From Bedellia somnulentella (lineage: Eukaryota > Arthropoda > Insecta > Lepidoptera > Bedelliidae), in the NCBI GenBank assembly GCA_963576735.1, contig OY755170.1, positions 23,420,875 to 23,484,874 on the forward strand: a stretch of 64,000 nt of DNA, read 5' to 3'. The position numbers and the translations under genes were made by a program. The notes beneath the pieces are model-generated. The model saw only the letters and a list, made by a program, of their open reading frames with translations, searched no databases and was not told the origin of the DNA. Shown piece after piece: positions 41,116 through 52,095 of this stretch (positions within the stretch are counted from its first letter, which is position 1; each line of letters starts with the position of its first letter).

Positions 41116-41174
41116 GTACAATTATTGTTTTTTGTTGAGTACAGATTTATTTATAAATACTTTCATATCTACAT

Positions 41175-41345
41175 AGATATACTCGCTACTATAAATCCCT
41201 AAAAGGGGTAGCCAGAGCTTAAGAATAACAAATCTCCAGCCACTTTTGGAAGTCGACTGGAGAAAAGACTGGAAATTAAAGGTTCTCGGTGATGGGTCTC
41301 CAACCGCATCGCCCAATAATGTTACTTGCCTCTTACGCGTGCAAA
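41175..41345 (-). mobile_element. SINE-A partial copy
   Basis: ATACTCGCTACTATAAATCC through GATGGGTCTCCAACCGCATC; the 5' end is short. Confidence 0.8.
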
Positions 41346-41354
41346 AAATTAAAC

Positions 41355-41870
41355 CACATAAACATAACATAAACGTTCACGCCGTTTATCCCCAAAGGGG
41401 TTGACAGAGGTACCAATACTTATGTACAACGTAACAGCGTCACCTAATGTCCAAAGTAGGTACCCAATTAAACTAATTAAATAAAAACAACAATAGAAAA
41501 CCTTTAACATCCAGTGAGAAGGAATATAAGCTATGTATTAGCAAACTTAGAATTATGAAAACAAATACACTACCCTGCGAAAGCTGAGGCGATCCCCTAG
41601 TAACTAACTACTATGTGTTGGTTAGTTTTCCAGACAATCCGAACACTAGGTATATTCTTTCCTGAATAGCCACTACTTATTTTAATACTTTGATAAGATG
41701 ATGAAGAAGATAATGAAAAATCAACGAGCGATGAACAAGTAAGTTTGCACACGATGATTTTCTTCACCGTTAATAACTATGATGAATTAACCACACTTTG
41801 CTATCTTCACAAAATACTTATTGGTGTAGGCCCTATCGACTGAGCTATCAAGGGTGATAAACAAATAGAA
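41355..41870 (-). mobile_element. SINE-B fragments
   Basis: 41355-41470 carries TTCACGCCGTTTATCCCCAA and the TATG-type tail. 41735-41865 carries CACCGTTAATAACTATGATG and a degenerate head. The spacer between shows nothing recognisable. Confidence 0.65.
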
Positions 41871-42143
41871 ATGGCAATATAAATAAACATATACTGTCTC
41901 AAAAAACTACAATTTTATAAAAATGATTTGCGAACGAATTATTCCGCATAACTATCATAAAAATTGCAAAAACATTTCGGATGTAGGGGAGGGTTTATTT
42001 TGTTGAATTAAATTATAATATTTGGAGGTTTTATAAGCAATTATCAGTTGTCGTTATCAATATCCAGAAAATATATTTGAGAGCAAATAGTTATTTTTTA
42101 CGAGTACGTGTATGTTGTCATAACGGCAAAAGAAATCCATCAC

Positions 42144-42445
42144 TAATAAATAAAGGAAAGAAAAAGTGAAGAAAGAAAGAAAGAAAGTGGCCTTCCGAAT
42201 TAGTAAAAAATTCGGAGGTAGGGAACGCAAACACTACTAAAACGTGTTAAAGAAATAAATGAAAGAAGAATTTCGCGCTGGCAGCCATTGACACGGTAGC
42301 TCAATTGGCAAGAGCGACGGGGGCGTATACCCGAGGTCGCGGGTTCGAATCCCGCCTGTGTCGAAATTTTCCTTTCCTTTATTTATTCTTTATTTATTAG
42401 TAATAATCCCCACATGAGGTTTTCATGAACAAAAAGATTTAAATT
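42144..42445 (+). mobile_element. SINE-C, longest copy, 14-bp target duplication
   Basis: 302 bp between AAGAAATCCATCAC at 42130-42143 and 42446-42459. Box A TAGCTCAATTGG and box B GGTTCGAATCC are clear. The first ~25 bp (TAATAAATAAAGGAAAGAAA) invert its own 3' region, and an (AAAG)n run follows. Confidence 0.87.
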
Positions 42446-42499
42446 AAGAAATCCATCACCCCGGCGGTCTATCTGCCCATAGACCGGCTACATAGCTAT

Positions 42500-42764
42500 T
42501 ACTAGCGGTGTTTAAACTAGTTATCGCGTGGTATAAAACAGCCATCTTACGCATTCACTAAGTATCGTATACTGCCATCTCATTCTAACCGTTATCGTGT
42601 CGATATAATAGCGCTCGGACTAGCTCTCCTGCCCGGCTAGTACGAGCGGTGTTTAAACTAGTTATCCCGTGGGATAAAGCAGCTATCTCTTACGTACTTA
42701 CTTAGTATCGTATACTGCCATTCCATTCTGTGTCGATAAAATAGCGCTCGTGCTTGCCCTACGG
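42500..42764. mobile_element. Two adjacent MITEs of the GCACGAGCG family
   Basis: GCGGTGTTTAAACTAGTTAT occurs twice ~130 bp apart, each with TAGTATCGTATACTGCCAT and a terminal TAGCGCTCG. The second ends GCTCGTGCTTGCCCT. Confidence 0.8.
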
Positions 42765-42964
42765 TATAACAATAAAGTTGTATGAAATATACCCTGTGAC
42801 AAACAGACTGTGAGTGAAGCCTTAGTATAGGGTCACGTTTTACCTTTTTCGTAACAAACCCTTAAAACGGCAAAAACATTTGTCTGAAAAAATAAATATT
42901 CCATAAACAAGTTATGATTTACAAAAGTTTTCACGAGGTAAGTAACATACATAGTCCAATGCAT

Positions 42965-43464
42965 GAATATAATAATAATAATAATAAATCATTTATTTTC
43001 AGACAACAAGGTCCATATAATATTAGTAAACTTAGTCTATGTTAGTATTTTACAACTTGGTAGGCAGAGGCTTTGAGATCTGATGCGCAGCCCTGAAGCG
43101 CCGGAACACTATTCCCTCAGGCCAAAAATTCTCTCCTAGCAGAATCTTCTCGTGGACTGCGGGAACCTGGAGCCAGTAGGATTTGAAGTTAGTAGGCCTA
43201 CTGGGCTTCAGACGTGAGATGTTGAGCACGGTAATGGGACCGAGGCTCGTCTGCTCAATGTGACGCAAGATGTCATTGTGCGTCATCTGTGGAGCTACTC
43301 GTGATATATAAATATCCAGTACCGGTGTTGCAGCCTTCAAGGGGCACGAGGCTGCTGGGACGGTACCACGCTTATTCCTGTTGTTAGCACGACGTTTGGG
43401 TTTTTTCCCAACCAGGGTAAATCCATCGTCGTCTCCAACAGTCTTCGGCGCGGCACGAACGTAT
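42965..43464 (-). mobile_element. ORF1-only half-LINE, 5'-truncated copy
   Basis: Minus strand; the 3' end is an (ATT)n tail at about 42985-42968. It encodes the 96-residue piece with LDIYISRVAPQMTHNDILRH and FWPEGIVFRRFRAAHQ, like the C-terminal domain of insect LINE ORF1 proteins. It is closely similar to 46959-47455. Confidence 0.7.
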
Positions 43465-45030
43465 ACTTGCCAAAGTTTTGTGTCTGTTATAACCTTGTTA
43501 AAACAGTTGTGATTGGCTGATGCAATTAGTTACCCTCCTAATCCTAGTCCTATCTTATAAATACAAATACAAATATTATTTATTTCAAAAAACGGTTCAT
43601 ACATTGTTATACAGTGGTCTCCACACTAGGCGCGTAGCCTGTATAGTGGCGGCCAAAAATTATTAACAGTCCAAATTTTCTTCACGAAATCTTTAGTGTT
43701 TATTTTTATTCACGTGAATGTAGTCTTCTCTTCGGTGATTTATGCCTTAAATGCGCCAAGTATGTTATGTATAAGTGAATAGTAAATGAAGCGGGAGATA
43801 GTTATTGGAATATCGGAAAGCTGACTTAGCATTTACGAAAACATCGCCTTCAATCGATAATCCTGTGTAATTGTAGCTACATTTGCCAAGCAAAAGTGTA
43901 CCTACTTAAAATTACCAAAATGTAACGTGATTTTTAGTACTATCATCTCTGCTACCTCCTCAGAAATATATGCCGTGAATGTTGTAGCCTGTATTCATGA
44001 TCGTATACATCAATATTATCATTTAACAGGACCCGGTTTTAACCTACTTTTATCTAGTTCCTAGAGCTTTACTATTATCTAAAATAGGGCCAAGCTTTTT
44101 TAATTAATGTCGCCTTGTTTCTTTGACTCATCCCACTTCCACCCACCTTCCACCTTCCCTGTAATTTTCCACGTTTTGACTGCGCATGTGCGAAGGTACT
44201 ACATGACTGCGCAACTCCATCGGTTGCTATGTCAAATTCGAGTGACATTTTCTATGAAATCAACATCTTGAATTCGCAATCGTAGTGTTTTTGGAAAGGT
44301 TCCTTGTTCTGCCTCTATTTGAAAAAAAACCTATTGGGTAAGTAATCAATTGCTTTATATATACTAATTTCATAAGCTCAACCAGTCATTAAGTCTTAAT
44401 ATTTTATTAGTCGTATAGCGTCTGGATATGATAATTATTGACCGGGTTTATTTATAAAACATAAAGACGTAGGTTTCAGCTGCTGTTCATTGTTAACTAT
44501 TAACAACAACGTAAAGACGAATCAATATAAAACATACTATGTTGGTTTCTATTGCTGAAAATTGTTTTTCATCAGAAGCCATTACCATTTTAACATAAAA
44601 TCTAAAGGTCTTAAAAGCCAGTGGGAATATTAACTTTACGGGGCCAAATTAACACATCATGACATCTTGTTAGTCCTATGATATCAGAGTTTCTTATTTG
44701 TATGTACCTCGTTAATGTGAAGCTGATTCTACCTGAGCAAATGCAAAGTTATATCGCCGATATATCAATTTTAAATAGTAGAGGCTATAGGCTTAGGTTT
44801 GGCCGGTAAGATCGGCTCAGATCCTCGCTCCACCACTGTATTATGGCATAAAAAGAATATTTTTCCTTTACACGTAATGGCATATTATCAACAGCGGAAG
44901 TCCATTAGCTGATGATGATGATGATGAACCATTGCGCCGTCAAAAATCTAAGTGATAAAGTAAATGGTTATTGTATTTAAAAAGTAGAACCATTGAATGC
45001 ATCGGTTATTAAACATAGATACATATATAA
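43465..45030. other. Intergenic stretch with a possible 5' exon
   Basis: There is a degenerate SINE-B-like piece near 43870-43995. Around 44160-44337 a less AT-rich segment ends in GGGTAAGT, which could be a noncoding first exon and donor of the gene at 49180. No coding evidence. Confidence 0.3.
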
Positions 45031-45032
45031 CA

Positions 45033-45128
45033 CTCACGGCTATAAATCCCTTGATGGGGTAGCCAGAGCTAGGGAATTAGAAATTCCTCAGCCCCTTTCG
45101 CAAGTTGCGTGGAGAAAAGATGGTTATT
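45033..45128 (-). mobile_element. SINE-A 3' fragment
   Basis: CACTCACGGCTATAAATCCC to GCGTGGAGAAAAGATGG. Confidence 0.78.
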
Positions 45129-45696
45129 ATACTTACTAAATAATAGATCCATTGAATGTATCGGTATCATACTGGAAAATATTTTAAATTATGAGACCAC
45201 ATTAAAGTAGATTGTCTACAATCCCGAAAAGATAGAGTTAAGATTTTATGGCAAAATGATATTTTCTCGTTGGGGTAGCGGGTTGAAAATAGTCGTATTC
45301 ATGTGAGGAATCAGTTGTACCGACGCGTTCGGCTCAGGCTGAAGATCCACATCTACTGAAAAGGCAAACCTCGGTTTTTTGTATCATGAATGATCTACTA
45401 TTATTTTTAGGGCACGAAAAGTGAAAAATACTTTTAATACTAAGTGTCTTACGTATGATTTAGTTTATGGTATTGGAACAAAACTGCTATATCTCCTAAT
45501 TAAATTTGTGATTGTACTTCTCGGGATCATACCCAAGTCCTCCGGGTCGTCGACCAAACATTAGAATCGTTGGAACTCGGAAGCACATGTATATTTTTGT
45601 ATACTTTCATTAGTTTACAGTTTTTGACACCATTTTGTAGATCTGCAATTTGTCCTTACTATTTTTTTAATTTTATTTTTTTATTTTTTGCTGTTT

Positions 45697-45946
45697 AGTG
45701 TCGGCTTAGAATAACACTACCCCATTTCTTCCGGTGGGTGTACCTAAGAGGCGACTAACGGTATTGGGGATTTTAAGGGATTTTGGGCGATGCGATTGGA
45801 GACCCATCACCAATAACCTTTATTTTGCCATCTTTTCCCCACTCAACTTTCCAAAAGTGGCAGAGGATCTTCTAGTTCCTTAGCTCTGGCTACCCCTTCT
45901 AGGGATTTATAGCCGTGAGTATATGTATGTATGTATGTATTTTTTT
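45697..45946 (+). mobile_element. SINE-A, full-length reference copy
   Basis: Runs TGTCGGCTTAGAATAACACT, GGTGGGTGTACCTAAGAGGC, GGAGACCCATCACCAATAAC, CTCTGGCTACCCCTTCTAGG and GCCGTGAGTATATGTATGTA. About 250 bp, the best single guide to the family. No tRNA-like head is evident. Confidence 0.9.
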
Positions 45947-46371
45947 AAGTCAGTTGTGTAGTACAGTCAAATTAAGTGAAGTTTATGCTGATTAAATTAA
46001 ACTCGTCCTTTCCTTTTTCTTTGCAGTGTATCAATATTAGGAGGAGATACGGCTCTGTGTCCATCAAGTAAGCACTTCATACTTAAATGTTACACTTTAT
46101 TTAAAATAATTACTTTCTCTTTTATCCCTTCGTAGATTGTGTGTATGTTTATGTTGGATTTTGTTTTGACAGACACGTTATGAACTCAGGAAACTCTGGA
46201 GCCGTATTTTTCCTGGGTTCTCGGGCCCACTACCAGGTATTTCAAAACTTATATTACTATATTTCTAATAGAAATGGATCGAGATTTGTCAAGTATTTGC
46301 GAACCCATCAAATGTCATTAGTTCATCATATTCTCATCACTCAACTTTAAAATGTGTATGAAGCATTGCTG

Positions 46372-46420
46372 ACCCCGGAGCTCTGGCTACCCCTAATTGG
46401 AATTATAGCCGTGAGTACTG
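46372..46420 (+). mobile_element. SINE-A 3' fragment
   Basis: GAGCTCTGGCTACCCCTAAT followed by TATAGCCGTGAGTA. Confidence 0.65.
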
Positions 46421-46958
46421 GTGCTTTATAACCATGTATAGAGAGGTGGTTAATTAAAACTGTTACATTACTTTATCATTTTCTGACGCTTGTCTCGTTC
46501 ATTTGTCATCGAGCCGCCATCATAGTTAGAAACGCACTATGCAAGGTAAGAAGAAATCCATTTAAATTGTGTTATTTAAGCAGTTTATCGTTAAGATTTT
46601 ATAAAATTCGTGTAATTTATTAATGAGCCTTGTGGTATTGCTTTTTATGAAAACTTTCATAATTATGTAGTTTTTTGAGCTAGTTAACTACTGGAAAATG
46701 TTTTGTATGGAGAACCAAAAGTTGACCACGGTGGTCAAACACTGGAATTTGTGTTTTTTATGCATAAACGATATGTATTTACGTAGTTTTGAAGGGTCAT
46801 TTTAAAAAGAATCAGAAATAAGTCATTATATTATATTTTTCCAGTAGTTGAAGACTGGTTTGTTACTGGGGTTTTTATTTGTTTCCAGTTGTTGACCTTC
46901 AGTGGTTTCTTATTGGTGAACCGTTATTGGTCCAGTAACAAACCAGGTATTCCTTTTA

Positions 46959-48300
46959 TATAATAATAATAATAAATCATTTATTATCAGACAACAAGGT
47001 CTATATAATATTAGTAAACTTAGTCTATGTTAGTATTTTACAATTTGGTAGGCAGAGGCTGTGATTTCTGATGCGCAGCCCTGAAGCGCCGGGACACTAT
47101 TCCCTCAGGCCAAAAATTCTCTCCTAGCAGAATCTTCTCGTGGACTGCGGGAACCTGGAGCCAGTAGGATTTGAAGTTAGTAGGCCTACTGGGCTCCAGA
47201 CGTGAGATGTTGAGATGAGGTTATGGGACCGAGGCTCGTCTGCTCAATGTGACGCAAGATAACATTGTGCGTCATCTGTGGAGCTACTCGTGATATATAA
47301 ATATCCAGTACCGGTGTTGCAGCCTTCAAGGGGCACGAGGCTGCTGGGACGGTACCACGCTTATTCCTGTTGTTAGCACGACGTTTGGGTTTTTTCCAAA
47401 CCAGGGTAAATCCATCGTCGTCTCCAACAGTCTTCGGCGCGGCACGAACGGGCGTTCTCCTTTCCCTCCTTCCGTCTGGTAGTCGCGGCGGGTGGCGGGG
47501 GGTTCGGGCAGCGACGACGGGAGCGTGGTTGGCTACCTGACTTCAGCACCTGTGCGAATGAACCCTTGTGAGCCACCGATGTCGATGGCGCGTCGGGTTT
47601 CCAGACAGGTGCGGATGGGCGCAGCGAACTCGTTCCATCACGAATTCGCTGAGTTGTCGGAGGATCACAGTCAATGACCGGGCGGTTTACTGGGTCAGTT
47701 GTCACAGTTATTTTGCTGCGTTGCGAAGTGTCGAGTGGCGGACGCTTCTGCGCGGCGGCGATACTTGGGCGAGCGCGACGTCAGCATTTCGCAACGATGT
47801 CACCTCGCGCTGCAACTCGGCGCTGGCACGTTCCGAAGCCCCGAGTTTGGCTTTGATATCTTCAACGCTGGACTTCAGCAACTGGATGTCCTTTAACAGT
47901 GATGTTACGTCCATATGGTCGAAGGTCACTGGAGGCAGCTTGTTAAGGTCCCGCGCTACGTAAGTGGGGATGTCATCCGGATCCGTCTCCTTGAAAGCTC
48001 GGAAGATGTCCTGGATATTTCTTTTCCCGCTGCCGTCGGCCCTCCTCGAGGCGAGGCGCACGGCAGTGACGGCGGCGGTGTCGGCGAGGAACTGTCTCGC
48101 GTCGGTTATTTCCGTGTAGCTGGTCGCGCAGATCTGCTCAAGGCTGAGCTCGTCCATCACGTCCAGTTTATTCTGCACGAAGGCGAGCAGCTCCTGCACC
48201 AGGATGGCGTCGGAGCGCTTCACGCTGGCAGGGGTCGCCATTGGTTAAACACGCAATGAAGCACATTTATTGCTGATTCGGTCGCTGCTAGGTAGCGTCC
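46959..48300 (-). mobile_element. ORF1-only half-LINE, longer copy
   Basis: Minus strand, with the same (TTA)n 3' end as 42965. It carries the gag-like ORF pieces but no endonuclease or reverse transcriptase before the tail. The 5' boundary near 48300 is a guess. Confidence 0.65.
47373..48241 (-). pseudogene. LINE ORF1 (gag-like) protein, in two overlapping frames
   Basis: 48241-47708 encodes 177 residues, MATPASVKRSDAILVQELLA onward, with NLNKLPPVTFDHMDVTSLLK and a coiled-coil-like LLKSSVEDIKAKLGASERAS. The reading then moves to 47705-47373 (Pro/Ser-rich, basic) and to another frame for the C-terminal DIYISR-type domain (47340-47050). Such proteins bind element RNA in non-LTR retrotransposons. 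The frames may be split by decay. I cannot name the LINE family. Confidence 0.65.
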
Positions 48301-49179
48301 GATCGAGCCGGGCGTTTTGTCACAACTTTTATGATTTGTTATTTATCAATTTTATTTTGTTTTGGATACACAATGCCACCCATAAAGGTTTGTTTTAAGA
48401 TGCAGATGTCTTTAAAGCGCTCGGCGAGATTAATAAAGGGTGCAAAATAAGACAAACATGTCGAAAATACAACATCCCTCATTCGTCAATTATAAATAAA
48501 ATCAAAATGCAGCATCCTGTCTGCAGGAAAATGACGCCTCCTACAATTTTAACACCTTCATTTCATTGCTTTGCATTAAAAGTCTATTTCATATGAGTAT
48601 ATACAATTTCTTTTATTTTTCTTGTTTTTCCAAATATATATTGGTCATCTATGGGTCCAAAAATGGTCAATAACTAGAACCTACAGGTCAAACTTAGGCA
48701 CATTCAATTTTTTCAGGTTCATGTTAAAAATAAACATGTCAAAAATAAACGGTTCACATACGTAAGACTTTGTATGTTTATCTGTCTATTAACTGAGCAT
48801 ACAATTACAAATAAATTACTTAACTAGGTCTAAAAACGTGTAAATGACAATAAATTACAGCCTCAATGTTGGCTTAAGTGGTTTGCCACTGGTACGCCAA
48901 ACCTAAAGCTTAATTACTCTAATAATCCTAAATAAGTCTTACATATCTCTAACTCTATTCGTTACTCTAACTATAGCTCTAGGTTACTTCTTAACTAAAT
49001 TCAAAACAAATCCTTTAAGCCTATTATCTAGAATATCAAATCTCGGAGAAATACACACAATATAGGATGAGTCCTACGGCGACGTCAATAAAGTAAAAAC
49101 TGAATTATATCCTCAATTATTTACTTCATCACATACTTGAAAAAACTAGAATGCAAACTAATTATATTTTTATTCACAG
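48301..49179. other. Non-coding stretch before the 49180 exon
   Basis: AT-rich, with no repeat family or ORF that I recognise. It ends in the acceptor TTATTCACAG. Confidence 0.5.
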
Positions 49180-49778
49180 GCACTCACCGCTCTGGACAAC
49201 CAAAGTTATGAGTTAGACAGAAGCAACTCGCCTGTTGAAACATTGTATCCTCCAACCCCAGAAAATATGAACAACGATAACAATAACCCGAACACCACGA
49301 ACTTGAACGACAACATGACCACGACCCCAACAACGGGGGTCGCAGACAGGGACACTGACAGGGATACTGACAGGAATACTGACAGGGATACTGACAGGGA
49401 TACTGACAGGGATACTGACAGGGATACTAACAGGGATACAGACAGAGATACAGACGTGGACATAGAAGGGGACACAGACGGGGACATACACGGGGACACA
49501 GATGGGGACACAGACGGCGACACAATCGGGGACACAGTCGGGGAAACAGTCGGAGACACAGATGGGGACACAGATGGGGACACAGATGGGGACACAGATG
49601 GGGACACAGACGGGGACACAGACGGGGACACAGACAGGGACACAGCTGTCCTAAATAAAAGCGCGGATGGTATCAAGAGGAGACATAACAAAAATAGAAA
49701 CAATGAGGGCTCAAGCCAGAGGATACTCGGTGAAGATGATACAAATGGCAACCCATCATCATTAAACAATAATAACAG
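49180..49778 (+). CDS. Unrecognised gene, exon with Gly-Asp-Thr-Asp repeats
   Basis: Acceptor TTATTCACAG ends at 49179 and donor GTATTC is at 49779. Open in phase 0: ALTALDNQSYELDRSNSPVE, an Asn/Thr-rich stretch, then about 27 tetrads DTDR/DTDG (49338-49655), then a basic KRRHNKNRNNE tail. It leaves in phase 2, matching exon 50955-51126. There is no ATG before MNNDNNNP at 49267, so the true start is either that Met or an upstream exon I cannot fix. The highly acidic repeat suggests a disordered segment. Function unknown. Confidence 0.6.
49338..49655 (+). repeat. 12-bp coding minisatellite
   Basis: Units like GGGATACTGACA, then GGGGACACAGAC, about 27 in a row, each encoding Asp-Thr-Asp-Arg/Gly. 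Opposite-strand Ser-Val-Ser-Pro frames are shadows. Confidence 0.92.
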
Positions 49779-49963
49779 GTATTCGTCGTAGATTTGCGTA
49801 GTTACTATGCAATCATTAAAGGCCGTAGTGGGTGAAAGTAAGAACAAATGGGACCAATGATGATGATTTTCGTACTTTTACTTTCATCTGGTTGCTATTA
49901 ACGTGTGCCATATCAAGTTTGCATGAGTTTAAAAAATATTTCAAGTATGTGAATGTATTGGAC

Positions 49964-50438
49964 TAAAGCCACCAGTTCACAATGGCCCATGTTGGCCCAC
50001 TGCACGCCATCGCTGCTGTGTACAGGGGGTAATGGTATATGATGGCCATAAATTGACAATCGTGGCGCGCAATGGGAAAGTTGTTGGTTTGCGTGGCGTA
50101 GCGTGGCCTGTGGTGTTTACACAGTGGGACATTGTTTAGTTTGTCACTGGCCGCTGATAGATGCTTATACTTTTTTTGACTATTTTATTGCTAAGTGAAT
50201 TTATAATCACTATATGATGTAAAAATAACATAAATAGCAACATAAATAAAATAAATTACATAAATAATAATAAATAAATAGCTGCAGCCGTAATTACTTC
50301 GACGTCCATCGCAAGTGGTTTGCCTTTGCCAGTCAGCAATGAGCAATAGGCCATTGTGTGAACACCAAGTGATCGTGGCCTACAATTCTGCATTGCAAAG
50401 CGTGGCCCATCACAGGCCATTGTGTACTGGGGGCTTTA
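49964..50438. mobile_element. MITE-like element, 475 bp
   Basis: Left TAAAGCCACCAGTTCACAAT and adjacent GGCC mirror the right GGCCATTGTGTACTGGGGGC and TTTA. It is in the intron after exon 49180-49778. No ORF. Confidence 0.75.
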
Positions 50439-50954
50439 GATCTATTGAACTATAAAAGATCAAAGGTTTTAAATTTAAAAACTGAAGCATTTTACAGCCA
50501 CAAATTAAACCTATTTGGAAGACATACTTAGTACAATTACAATGTCGTCGTCATTCAAATTGGTGACATGTTTGCATGACATATTAAGCATCGGTAGTAA
50601 ATCAATTTTGTATTAATCTCGAGTGGTGTTTCTAACGCCAAAACAAAAGAAATTACAAAAAATATCGCATTGAATAATGTTACATTACCTTTTGGTGAAA
50701 GAATGAAAAACAATTGTAGATTCTAAAGTAATACAAAAAAACCAACGTACAATATACACAAAATACAAAATTAAATACCAATAACAACAAGCTATTATAA
50801 TGAAATAACACATAAAAATATTTTTACAGCTTTGTCTCTACTGGTTTTTCAATGGGGTAGAAGTAAGAGGGTACTAGCGGTTACGCAGCAAAAGCAGACA
50901 AGGGCCTTCTCAACATTACATAGAAAGATAATTTGCTTTTTATCTATTATTTAG

Positions 50955-51126
50955 AGACCATAGCAAAGGCAAGAAGCCCAAACGTGCCAGAATGTCATTG
51001 CGGCCGTTTTTGTCGTTTCTGAGGCGTCGCAGGAGTACAGCGGAGCGAGCGAAATGTCTTGAGCGCTTGGAAAGGGTGCTGAACGTATGTACCTTCCGGG
51101 ACTCGTGCCGATGTGATGAATGTCAG
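50955..51126 (+). CDS. Unrecognised gene, basic and Cys-bearing exon
   Basis: Acceptor TATTATTTAG ends at 50954 and donor GTAAGA is at 51127. With the phase-2 join it reads DHSKGKKPKRARMSLRPFL, RRRRSTAERAKCLERLERVL, then CTFRDSCRCDECQ. The Cys cluster continues into the next exon (GRYFECDESED), giving C-x6-C-x-C-x2-C and one more Cys. Possibly a small metal-binding or structural motif; I do not recognise the family. Confidence 0.7.
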
Positions 51127-51839
51127 GTAAGAACTCGGTTACCTATAAAGTGATTGTCCTGTGGTGCTACACTGTATCTTTAACAGGCTGGCAATATCAT
51201 TTTCTTGCATCTGTTTAGCAATATCATATCCGAAATACTACTTTTAGAATAGACATCATATCGAGAGGCCGATTTTAGTAATGTTGGTGTTTGTGAAATT
51301 AATATCCTAAATAAATAATGTGGCTCTCTCGTGTATTCATTCGTTCGTTGAGGGATCATCGTTAGATCAGTAAGTTATGTTGCATTAGCTTTATTGTTAG
51401 TTTATTAAGCATTATCAATAACTTTTATTTTGATCACTATGATATTAAGCCAGTAACAATTTAACAATATGTTGGTTTTATATCTCCTCTTCATACACAT
51501 AATACACTTAAGAGTTAAATTAATCATTAAAAACCATAGAGTACCCTTTTGTCCCGGGTCAAAGTCATCCTCGAAACGTTTTCCAGTGAAATAGTGGGAA
51601 TCTGTAAAAGAAAATATACATAAAGTTAATACAACACTTCTCTGTGATGATGACTGCGGTGGTGGTGGTATTATGTGTGACGATGACGACTACAGGAAAA
51701 AGGAAAAGAAAAAGAGGTTTTCAGAGTACTAATACCAATTCTTCAGATGCTTTATGAAGTGAAAGAGTAAAGAAATAGAGGATCAAGTGTTGCAATCAAA
51801 TCGAGATCTCTTCAAACACAGCACAAACATTCAATATGA

Positions 51840-52095
51840 CCAATAAATAAAGAATAAATAAAGGAAAGAAAAATTTCGACACAGGCGGGAATGGATCCCG
51901 CGACCTCGGGTATACGCTCCCGTCGCCGTGTCAATAAGTGTCAAAAGTGATGGCAATTGGCAGAGCGACGGGGGCGTATACCCGAGGTCGCGGGTTCGAT
52001 TTCCGCATGTGTCGAAATTTTACTTTCCTTTATTTATTCTTTATTTATTAGTAATATTCCCCACATGAGGTTTTCATGAACAAAAAGATTTAAAT
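51840..52095 (+). mobile_element. SINE-C, inverted dimer with 14-bp target duplication
   Basis: 256 bp between AACATTCAATATGA at 51826-51839 and 52096-52109. The left half is a reversed copy of the tRNA-like region and tail (AATAAATAAAGAATAAATAA, TCCCGCGACCTCGGGTATAC). The right half is the forward copy (GTATACCCGAGGTCGCGGGT). Confidence 0.88.

Noticed and set aside
46027..46067. Possible small exon with good AG/GT borders upstream of 49180
   Set aside because: In the phase needed to join 49180 it contains a TAG and no ATG, so at most it would be untranslated; left as unsupported.
47492..48259. Several plus-strand frames of 60-131 codons
   Set aside because: Shadows of the GC-rich half-LINE ORF1 encoded on the minus strand.
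49206..49847. 213-codon Ser-Val-Ser-Pro frame on the minus strand
   Set aside because: Antisense shadow of the 12-bp coding minisatellite. The plus frame has matching splice sites and phases.
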